From: DHVE2 group archaeon | GTDB lineage: Archaea > Thermoplasmatota > Thermoplasmata > Thermoplasmatales > Aciduliprofundaceae | Assembly: GCA_015520975.1 (NCBI GenBank) | Contig: WAOZ01000172.1 | Location: forward strand, 1 to 6,566 | Reading direction: 5' to 3' | DNA: 6,566 bases | Shown: positions 1 to 4,968 of the stretch, one piece after another | How the letters are laid out: each line of letters begins with the position of its first letter | Numbering within the stretch: position 1 is the first letter of the stretch | Notes under the pieces: generated by a model | Databases searched by the model: none | Told to the model about the DNA's origin: nothing | Seen by the model: the letters and a program-made list of their open reading frames with translations, nothing else | Program-made: the position numbers and the translations under genes

Positions 1-366
1 GCATATTGCTTCATGGATCCTGTGCTCCAGTTCATCAAGGCCGAATGGTTTGGTCAGGTAATCAGATGCGCCTTTTTTCATCGCCTCAACAGCCACATTC
101 AGATCCTTTATGCCGGATACAACTATAACCGGAAGGTCTGGATAGAGCGATTTGATGGTTTCAAGAAAATCTATGCCGTCGATGCCTGGAAGCATCAGAT
201 CCAGAAGAATCATATCAGGTCTGTATCCCTCCTCCAGATATTTCAGCGCCTGCTCGGCAGTGTATGCGGCTTTGATCTTGAATCCCCTGATTTTCAGGAA
301 ATTTTTAATCAGTTCCACAAAGTCTTTATTGTCATCAATCACGAGCATCTCGAAATTGCCGTCCAT
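1..366 (-). CDS. Response regulator receiver (CheY-like) domain protein, 3' end cut off by the window
   Basis: This is a phosphoacceptor receiver domain of a two-component system, expected in the cytoplasm. The minus-strand frame is open from an ATG at 366-364 to the window edge and gives 122 residues without a stop. The hallmarks are all present: an acidic pair D11-D12 after the first hydrophobic strand (MLVIDD), the phosphoacceptor D56 in LLDLMLPGIDG, the switch Ser S84 in VVSG, and K106 in the KPF motif. The receiver fold is nearly complete by residue 122, so what lies beyond is unknown: it could end soon as a stand-alone receiver or continue into a PAS, kinase or other output domain. The ATG is preferred over the in-frame ATG at residue 7 because a TATA-like box lies about 24 bp upstream. 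No partner histidine kinase is visible. The neighbouring gene on the right is divergent. Confidence 0.93.
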   Translation of the reverse strand, partial: MDGNFEMLVIDDNKDFVELIKNFLKIRGFKIKAAYTAEQALKYLEEGYRPDMILLDLMLPGIDGIDFLETIKSLYPDLPVIVVSGIKDLNVAVEAMKKGASDYLTKPFGLDELEHRIHEAIC

Positions 367-383
367 ATCTATAACCGAGCGGT

Positions 384-394
384 TATTTATTAAA
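384..394 (-). promoter_or_regulatory. TATA box of the response-regulator gene
   Basis: Read on the minus strand this is a TTTAATAAATA-type box centred about 24 bp before the ATG at 366, the expected archaeal TATA-to-start-site distance. Transcription would therefore begin at or next to the start codon (leaderless mRNA). The same AT-rich block could serve the plus-strand gene if that gene started at 419. Confidence 0.5.
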
Positions 395-435
395 TGCTTT
401 TCTAACTGATTCTCTCCGATGATAAAGTCCGAAGA

Positions 436-445
436 TTTTTTTAAT
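436..445 (+). promoter_or_regulatory. Candidate TATA box of the SPL-like radical SAM gene
   Basis: A run of seven T followed by AAT is centred about 26 bp before the GTG at 467. This matches the TATA-to-start spacing of the other genes here and is the main reason to prefer GTG 467 over ATG 419 as the start of the downstream gene. If ATG 419 is the real start, this element lies inside the coding region and is coincidental. Confidence 0.4.
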
Positions 446-466
446 GTATTCAGCATTTTAATTCCC

Positions 467-1348
467 GTGAGATATCTGCATCTGTTCGATCCGTGGAGCT
501 TTCCTCTCTGCACATGCCCTAAAAAATATTCCGTTGATCCTTACACTGGTTGTGCACATCGCTGCGTTTACTGTTATATAACTTCATATATTCCTCAACC
601 TTACAATGTTAGACCAAAAAAAGATTTTCTGAGGATGTTTGAGAGGGATATAAAGAAAGCAAAAGAAAAATTACCGGTTTCTATGAGCAACTCATCAGAT
701 CCCTATCCACCTATTGAAACTGAGTTGATGTTAACGAGAGGTGCTTTGAGGATACTGAGAACTCACGATTTTCCCGTTTTGATGCTCACGAAATCGGATA
801 TGGTGGCAAGGGATAAAGATATCCTTTCACAGATGAGAGCTTATGTGAGCATCACTGTAACCTCTCTGGAACTGGATTATTTGCTCGAGCCCGGTGCGCC
901 TTCCGCGGAAAAAAGGCTATCTGCGATGGAAAAACTTGTGGAGAAAGGTATAAGTGTCGGCGCCAGAATAGACCCGCTGATACCCACCGTCAACGATTCT
1001 GAAAGATCGCTGAAGAAACTGGTTATGGAACTTGCAAGTATCGGTGTTTCCCAGATAACTGCATCCACATACAAATCCCGACCGGATAATTTCCGTCGTG
1101 TGATAGCTGCGTTTCCCGGGAGCGCGGAGAAATTGAAAGAAATTTATCTGAAACAGGGTGAGATTGTAAGAGGCACGCGGTATGCACCTAGCTCTATGCG
1201 ATGGAAAATGTTGATAAAGGTCAGGAAACTGGCAGATCGATACGAGATACCGTTTGCGGTTTGCAGGGAAGGATTGGATCTCAATACTGCGCTCACTTGC
1301 GACGGAAGCCATCTCGTGACATCGCATAAAAGATATTCAGAGCGATGA
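467..1348 (+). CDS. Radical SAM protein of the spore photoproduct lyase-like family (SplB-type)
   Basis: This is a radical S-adenosylmethionine enzyme of the SplB-related group (COG1533 type), whose substrates are mostly unknown. Numbering from the GTG at 467 (293 residues), the [4Fe-4S] motif CX3CX2C is C29-C33-C36 in the context PYTGCAHRCVYCY. It is followed by SNSSDPYPP, LMLTKS, SITVTSLE, LEPGAPSAEKRL and RIDPLIPTVND, the typical signature order of this family. Additional cysteines are C15 and C17 (LCTCP) near the N-terminus and C266 and C278 near the C-terminus (CREG and TCDGSHL). The frame is open upstream to ATG 419, which would add 16 residues. I prefer GTG 467 because a TATA-like element lies about 26 bp before it and the recognisable part begins at LFDPW, but 419 remains possible. 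A seven-T run just after the gene (1373-1379) may terminate it. A DNA-repair role should not be assumed: true spore photoproduct lyase is a protein of spore-forming bacteria. Confidence 0.88.
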   Translation: MRYLHLFDPWSFPLCTCPKKYSVDPYTGCAHRCVYCYITSYIPQPYNVRPKKDFLRMFERDIKKAKEKLPVSMSNSSDPYPPIETELMLTRGALRILRTHDFPVLMLTKSDMVARDKDILSQMRAYVSITVTSLELDYLLEPGAPSAEKRLSAMEKLVEKGISVGARIDPLIPTVNDSERSLKKLVMELASIGVSQITASTYKSRPDNFRRVIAAFPGSAEKLKEIYLKQGEIVRGTRYAPSSMRWKMLIKVRKLADRYEIPFAVCREGLDLNTALTCDGSHLVTSHKRYSER

Positions 1349-1350
1349 TG

Positions 1351-1358
1351 TTAAATTT
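1351..1358 (+). promoter_or_regulatory. TATA box of the RuBisCO gene
   Basis: TTAAATTT is centred 25 bp before the ATG at 1380, three bases after the TGA of the upstream radical SAM gene. RuBisCO thus appears to have its own promoter and a leaderless transcript, although readthrough from upstream is also possible. Confidence 0.55.
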
Positions 1359-1372
1359 CATAACGGCATACT

Positions 1373-1379
1373 CTTTTTT
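1373..1379 (+). terminator. Oligo-T tract after the radical SAM gene
   Basis: Seven consecutive T lie between the radical SAM stop (1348) and the RuBisCO ATG. Archaeal RNA polymerase terminates at short T-runs without needing a hairpin, and no hairpin is seen. The tract lies just upstream of the likely RuBisCO transcription start, so it could end upstream transcription without affecting rbcL. Confidence 0.3.
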
Positions 1380-2642
1380 ATGAGTTATATAGACTTGGGG
1401 TACGATCCGAAAGATAGTGATTTGCTTGTATGGTTCTATGCCGAACCGCCGGAGGGCAAGAATCTGAAATATGCCGCGGATAGAATTGCAGAGGAATCTT
1501 CCATAGGCACCTGGACGGACCTGAAAACTCTTTTGCCGGATATATGGAACAAGCTCAGGGCGCGGGTTTATGAGATTGACGAAAATAGCGGAACGGTCAA
1601 AATAGCGTATCCGCTGGAACTTTTTGAAATTGAAAATATGCCCGCCATACTTGCAAGTGTGGCCGGAAATGTTTTCGGGATGAAGAGCGTGGAAAATCTT
1701 CGTGTTCTTGATATAAGATTGCCCGAGGATATAATAGAAGCCTATCCGGGCCCGAAATACGGGGTGCAGGGAATAAGGGAGATGACCGGCGTTAAAAACC
1801 GACCGTTTCTGGGTACAATAATAAAACCAAAACTTGGCTTACCAACGGAGATGCATGCAAAGGTTGCCTATGAAGCATGGGTTGGTGGCCTTGACATAGT
1901 TAAAGATGATGAAAACCTGTCTTCGCAGGGATTCAATCCGTTCGAAGATCGCTTGGCCCAAACGCTTGAGATGAAAGACAGAGCAGAGGAGGAAACTGGT
2001 GAGAAAAAGATATACCTTGTGAACATCACGGCACCGTACGAGGAAATGATTCGCCGTGCAGAGCTTGTTGAGGAAATGGGAAATGAGTATGTTATGATAG
2101 ATGTTGTCATTGCGGGATTCTCTGCGGTGCAGAGTTACAGAGAGGAAGATTACAGTATGGCCATACATGCTCACAGAGCCATGCATGCGGCCATTACGAG
2201 AAATCCCAAGCACGGGATAACCATGCTTACGCTTGCGAAGATTTACAGGCTGCTTGGAGTGGATAATCTGCACATAGGCACAGCGGTTGGCAAGATGGAG
2301 GGCACCGCTCAGGATGTTCGAGGCATCAGAGATGAGATACAGATGAATCCCGTACCTGCCGCGGAGTTCAGATTCGAGCAGAAATGGGGACACATAAAAC
2401 CGGTGCTTGCCGTGGCATCAGGTGGATTGCATCCCGGACACATACCGGCGGTTGTGGATATACTCGGCAGAGACATTGTCATACAGGCTGGTGGCGGTGT
2501 GCACGGGCACCCTGATGGCACACGTGCAGGAGCGAAAGCGATGAGGCAGGCGTTGGAAGCGACAATGGAGGGCATACCTCTGGACGAATATGCGAAAGAC
2601 CACGAGGAGCTCAGAAAAGCGCTGGAAAAGTTTGTGAAATAA
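1380..2642 (+). CDS. rbcL: Form III (archaeal) ribulose-1,5-bisphosphate carboxylase large subunit
   Basis: The enzyme carboxylates ribulose-1,5-bisphosphate to two 3-phosphoglycerates in the cytoplasm. In archaea it usually serves nucleotide ribose salvage (AMP phosphorylase, ribose-1,5-bisphosphate isomerase, RuBisCO) or, in some methanogens, a phosphoribulokinase route. At 420 residues it fits form III and is shorter than form I. Catalytic residues (spinach equivalents in brackets) appear intact: E39 (E60), T44-W45 (T65-W66), N97 (N123), K149 and K151 in KPKLG (K175, K177), the carbamylated K175 with D177-E178 in KDDEN (K201, D203, E204), H265-R266 (H294, R295), H298 (H327), the loop-6 lysine K305 in GKMEG (K334), S347 in ASGGLH (S379) and the phosphate-binding G371-G373. 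It is therefore not a RuBisCO-like protein. There is no small subunit gene, as usual for form III. The ATG is supported by a TATA box 25 bp upstream. The next gene is convergent, five bases away. Phosphoribulokinase, AMP phosphorylase and the isomerase are not in the window. The wording of several motifs recalls methanogen-type form III more than the Thermococcus type, but that is an impression from memory. Confidence 0.97.
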   Translation: MSYIDLGYDPKDSDLLVWFYAEPPEGKNLKYAADRIAEESSIGTWTDLKTLLPDIWNKLRARVYEIDENSGTVKIAYPLELFEIENMPAILASVAGNVFGMKSVENLRVLDIRLPEDIIEAYPGPKYGVQGIREMTGVKNRPFLGTIIKPKLGLPTEMHAKVAYEAWVGGLDIVKDDENLSSQGFNPFEDRLAQTLEMKDRAEEETGEKKIYLVNITAPYEEMIRRAELVEEMGNEYVMIDVVIAGFSAVQSYREEDYSMAIHAHRAMHAAITRNPKHGITMLTLAKIYRLLGVDNLHIGTAVGKMEGTAQDVRGIRDEIQMNPVPAAEFRFEQKWGHIKPVLAVASGGLHPGHIPAVVDILGRDIVIQAGGGVHGHPDGTRAGAKAMRQALEATMEGIPLDEYAKDHEELRKALEKFVK

Positions 2643-2656
2643 TTTTTTCATTTTTT
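2643..2656 (+). terminator. T-rich terminator after RuBisCO
   Basis: Two six-T runs separated by CA lie directly after the RuBisCO stop, running into the 3' end of the convergent ADP-ribosylglycohydrolase gene (where they encode its last lysines). This is a good archaeal intrinsic terminator for plus-strand transcription. No stem is needed or seen. Confidence 0.5.
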
Positions 2657-3604
2657 GATGACTGCATAGAATTGAGTTAACAAGATCTCAATCTCATCTT
2701 TTTTTGCAAGTGTGTTTAGCCAGTTTTCGGGAATCGCTGAATAACCGTAGTAGAGTCCTGCCAGACCGCCGGTGACTGCACCGATGGTGTCAGTGTCGTG
2801 CCCCAGATTCACTCCTTTAAGCACGGCATCCTTGAAATTCGTGGTATTTATGAAACTCCATAGCGATGCTTCCAGTGTATAAACCACATATCCATGAGAG
2901 TTTATGTCCTCATTTTTAAGGTTCCATACCTCATTTTCAAGAATTCTTGAAAAATGCTTGAGCTCGCGAGCGAAAATTTCCTCTCTACTGTGGAATTCTT
3001 TGATCTCGTCCACTGTGCGGTAATACGCTTCCTTTTTATCCATACCTGCCAGAAGATGCGCTCCGTACTGGACATAGAAATCGCAAGCGATGAGCGAGCG
3101 TGGATGTGCGTGCGTTATGCTTGAAATTTCATGAACGATTCTGAATCTTTCATACATATCCATCTTCGCAGTGTAGAAAATCATCGGTGCGATTCTCATA
3201 AGTGAGCCGTTGCCGTTATCCATCTCATCTCTGCCTCCAGATTCAGTTGGCGGTACACCTTCCATGAGATTCTCTATGGCGAGGGTGGTAGTTCTTCCTC
3301 TATCAAACGCGTATCCATGCGGAGTCCATAACCCGTTTGTGTACCACGCCACGAATTTTTGAGCGATATCGTTCAGGTCGTACCCGTGTATGAGCGAGTC
3401 TATGAGGCAAAGCGTGAGAGATGTGTCATCGGACCATGTGCCCGGGGGCTGATTATGCGCACCGTACCCCTCCATATTATCCACCGGAATCTCTTGCAGT
3501 TCTTCCCTTGAAGAGAATTCAGCTGGCACACCGAGAGCATCACCCACAGCCACACCAAAAATGGAGCCAAAAAGTCTGTCTTTCAAATCATTCAATTTTA
3601 CCAC
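2648..3604 (-). CDS. ADP-ribosylglycohydrolase family protein (DraG/ARH-like)
   Basis: This is a member of the all-helical, dimetal ADP-ribosylglycohydrolase family (COG1397 type). Members cleave ADP-ribose from modified proteins or nucleic acids, or act on related ADP-ribosyl compounds; the substrate here is unknown. The 318-residue length is normal for the family. Visible motifs are GVAVGDALG (17-25), the first metal-binding cluster GTWSDDTS with S58-D59-D60-T61, NGNGSLMRIAP (130-140), HAHP (165-168) and the second metal cluster GHDTDTIGAVTGGLAGLYYG with D270 and D272. All expected acidic metal ligands are present, so it should be active. The start is a GTG at 3604. An upstream TGA three codons back limits extension, and a TTG at 3595 is a less likely alternative. 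The XRE-CBS regulator gene ends only 25 bp upstream in the same direction with no T-run between, so cotranscription is likely. A weak TATA-like element (3628-3635) could give an extra start. RuBisCO is convergent. Confidence 0.93.
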   Translation of the reverse strand: MVKLNDLKDRLFGSIFGVAVGDALGVPAEFSSREELQEIPVDNMEGYGAHNQPPGTWSDDTSLTLCLIDSLIHGYDLNDIAQKFVAWYTNGLWTPHGYAFDRGRTTTLAIENLMEGVPPTESGGRDEMDNGNGSLMRIAPMIFYTAKMDMYERFRIVHEISSITHAHPRSLIACDFYVQYGAHLLAGMDKKEAYYRTVDEIKEFHSREEIFARELKHFSRILENEVWNLKNEDINSHGYVVYTLEASLWSFINTTNFKDAVLKGVNLGHDTDTIGAVTGGLAGLYYGYSAIPENWLNTLAKKDEIEILLTQFYAVIKK

Positions 3605-3627
3605 CAGCTTTCATTAGATTGGGTGGG

Positions 3628-3635
3628 ATTTAAAG
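3628..3635 (-). promoter_or_regulatory. Possible internal TATA box for the ADP-ribosylglycohydrolase gene
   Basis: Minus-strand CTTTAAAT is centred about 28 bp before the GTG at 3604 and overlaps the TAA of the upstream XRE-CBS gene. It is shorter and slightly further away than the other TATA boxes here, so readthrough from the upstream gene may matter more. Confidence 0.3.
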
Positions 3636-4217
3636 CTTTCTACGAAGTTTTTCTCCTGCTTTGAGACCCATATATATGATATCCGATTTCGTTATGATGC
3701 CTTTTATTTCTTTTTCTTTTATCACTATCAGTGCAGGATACTGCTTTAAAAGTTCAATGACCCCATCTATTAGAGTATCCTCTCTTATCACCGGTGGGGG
3801 AGAGCTCATTATTTCACTCACAATTGCTTCAGAAATGTGCTTTCCGTATCTATCGTAAGCCTCAATTATATCGCTTTCCGTAATCATTCCTATCAGTGTA
3901 CCGCTATCATCAACCACTGGAATCTGGCTTATTGCGTAGAGTTTCATTTTTTCTATGACCTTGTCTAGTTTATCGGAGGATTTTGCTATAATGACATTCT
4001 CCGTCATCAAATGCTTAACAGTTATGTTTCTCTTTTTGCGCTCGCCCATTTCTAAGGCTTCAAATAATTTACGCGCAATCTCATAGCTGGGCACAAGTCT
4101 GCCATTTTCGATTTTCGCTATGGTGGATTGAGACACACCGCTCTTCGAGGCGAGCATTTTCTGTGTCCAGCCTAATTTCTTTCTTCTATCGCGTATGGTG
4201 GATAATGGTGGGAGCAT
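3630..4217 (-). CDS. XRE-type HTH transcriptional regulator with C-terminal CBS domain pair
   Basis: This is a predicted ligand-responsive DNA-binding regulator of 195 residues (COG3620 type). Residues 7-58 form a Cro/C1-type helix-turn-helix: LGWTQKMLA, then SGVSQSTIAKIENGR with the recognition helix, then SYEIARKLFEAL. A short basic linker (GERKKR, 58-63) leads to two CBS motifs at about 65-121 (ends with MITESDIIEA) and 132-183 (ends with IITKSDIIYMG), followed by a basic tail. CBS pairs commonly bind AMP, ATP or S-adenosylmethionine, so adenylate sensing is a reasonable inference but not shown. The ATG is supported by a TATA box 25 bp upstream. The gene is divergent from the unrecognised 221-residue gene across an 85-bp spacer containing a perfect inverted repeat, and lies 25 bp upstream of the ADP-ribosylglycohydrolase gene. 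Autoregulation and control of one or both neighbours are plausible. Confidence 0.92.
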   Translation of the reverse strand: MLPPLSTIRDRRKKLGWTQKMLASKSGVSQSTIAKIENGRLVPSYEIARKLFEALEMGERKKRNITVKHLMTENVIIAKSSDKLDKVIEKMKLYAISQIPVVDDSGTLIGMITESDIIEAYDRYGKHISEAIVSEIMSSPPPVIREDTLIDGVIELLKQYPALIVIKEKEIKGIITKSDIIYMGLKAGEKLRRKL

Positions 4218-4237
4218 AAAACAAAAATGGTGCCGTT

Positions 4238-4246
4238 CTATTTATT
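4238..4246 (-). promoter_or_regulatory. TATA box of the XRE-CBS regulator gene
   Basis: Minus-strand AATAAATAG is centred 25 bp before the ATG at 4217, which implies a leaderless transcript. Its upstream flank, where TFB would bind, runs towards the inverted repeat at 4255-4274. Confidence 0.55.
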
Positions 4247-4254
4247 CTTATCGG

Positions 4255-4274
4255 AATTTTTTTGTCAAAAAATT
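4255..4274. promoter_or_regulatory. Perfect 8-bp inverted repeat between two divergent promoters, candidate operator
   Basis: AATTTTTT and AAAAAATT form perfect 8-bp arms around a TGTC spacer. The repeat lies between the minus-strand TATA box (4238-4246) and the plus-strand TATA-like box (4273-4282), so a bound dimer could interfere with TFB/TBP on either side. XRE proteins usually bind such palindromes as dimers. The arms are pure A/T, however, and the right arm also looks like the purine-rich TFB-recognition flank of the plus promoter: elp3 has the same AAAAAATTT at an equivalent distance. The symmetry may therefore be partly accidental. Confidence 0.35.
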
Positions 4275-4282
4275 TGATTAAT
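4273..4282 (+). promoter_or_regulatory. TATA-like box of the unrecognised 221-residue gene
   Basis: TTTGATTAAT is centred about 25 bp before the ATG at 4303 and preceded by a six-A run. The elp3 promoter has AAAAAATTT beginning 35 bp before its start; here it begins 36 bp before. That supports both promoters and both start codons. A second TATA-like TTATAT at 4291-4296 is too close to the ATG. Confidence 0.45.
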
Positions 4283-4302
4283 CGTCCTGCTTATATGAGC
4301 GT

Positions 4303-4968
4303 ATGAAAAACGAAAATGATGGAAAATTCTGGAAAATTCTGGCAAAGATGGGTTATATTACCTCGCCTGCGGGTGTATACTATGGCTCTGAGAAGCATAA
4401 AGAATATCGTGAATTGCACAATTTGCTGGCTCTCGAAAAGGAGCGCATGCAGAAAGGAAATCTTGGATGGCCTGCGGCGATGTTTTATTCGAAATATGTG
4501 AACAATTATTACGAGGCGCATATCGCATTTTGCGCAATTTACATGGGAGAGATGGATATTATGGAAAGCGTAATTGAAGGGATGAAGAGAGACATAAATT
4601 ATCTTGAAAACACGCTGAAATATTATCTTAATAGGCTTGATGAGCTCAGAGATTGGATCCGTCAGGGAGGAAAGATTGATGCAGTAACAGTTCTTCATAA
4701 GTTCAATGTCTATGAAAATGACGACGAGTATCTGGGTGCGCTCACTTACGCTAGAAGATATGTTGAAAATCATTTTGGAAATAAAAGAAAAATGAGGATT
4801 GCCGTGCTCATAAGCGAATTTGAAGATGATAAAGCAAACGACGCAATACGCATATTCAATGAGTACCGCGATGAAGCGTTTTCTGCGGTGAAGGATTTCG
4901 AAAAAAGTATTGTTGAAATCTGCAGCTATGCTGATATCGATCCCAGGGAACTAATATTGAGAAGCTAA
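4303..4968 (+). CDS. Unrecognised protein, 221 residues, mainly helical
   Basis: I do not recognise a family. The protein has no signal peptide and no convincing membrane segment, so it is probably cytoplasmic. The N-terminal part is rich in aromatic residues (KFWKILAKMGYI at 8-19, VYYGSEKHKEY at 25-35, WPAAMFYSKYVNNYYEAH at 56-73). Residues 84-120 look like one long amphipathic helix with charged heptad-like spacing (MKRDINYLENTL, NRLDELRDWIRQ). After a loop, two more helical stretches follow (140-175 and 176-208). There are only two cysteines (C77, C207) and no obvious catalytic or metal motif. The codon pattern and composition match the neighbours. The ATG is supported by a TATA-like box 25 bp upstream. 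The gene is divergent from the XRE-CBS regulator, a common arrangement for a regulator and its target, and its stop overlaps the stop of the convergent elp3. A 10-bp tandem duplication lies at codons 7-13. Confidence 0.85.
   Translation: MKNENDGKFWKILAKMGYITSPAGVYYGSEKHKEYRELHNLLALEKERMQKGNLGWPAAMFYSKYVNNYYEAHIAFCAIYMGEMDIMESVIEGMKRDINYLENTLKYYLNRLDELRDWIRQGGKIDAVTVLHKFNVYENDDEYLGALTYARRYVENHFGNKRKMRIAVLISEFEDDKANDAIRIFNEYRDEAFSAVKDFEKSIVEICSYADIDPRELILRS
4321..4340 (+). repeat. Two tandem copies of a 10-bp unit inside the start of the unrecognised gene
   Basis: GGAAAATTCT occurs twice in direct succession and is followed by GG. The unit is not a multiple of three, so loss or gain of one copy would shift the frame after about codon 10. 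With only two copies slippage would be rare. Confidence 0.6.

Noticed and set aside
13..409. Plus-strand open frames of 126 and 85 codons at the left edge
   Set aside because: They are shadows of the minus-strand receiver domain, which has all conserved residues of the response-regulator family.
467..1348. Annotation as a DNA-repair spore photoproduct lyase
   Set aside because: Only the broad family resemblance is seen. The family has many members of unknown function, and an archaeon does not form spores of the bacterial type.
1380..2642. RuBisCO-like protein (form IV) without carboxylase activity
   Set aside because: The carbamylated lysine, both metal acidic residues, the loop-6 lysine and the phosphate-binding glycines are all present.
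3588..3614. A short ATG-started frame of eight codons overlapping the start of the ADP-ribosylglycohydrolase gene, as a possible regulatory leader peptide
   Set aside because: It lies only about 18 bp from the weak TATA box, so it may not even be in a promoter-derived mRNA, and it has no feature of a known leader peptide.
4321..4340. 10-bp tandem duplication as a phase-variation switch
   Set aside because: Two copies are too few for efficient slippage, and the downstream reading frame is intact. It is listed as a repeat only.
4291..4773. A 160-codon minus-strand frame opposite the unrecognised gene
   Set aside because: The plus-strand frame is longer, has a promoter at the right distance and a more typical composition. 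The minus frame reads as Ile/Phe/His-rich shadow sequence.
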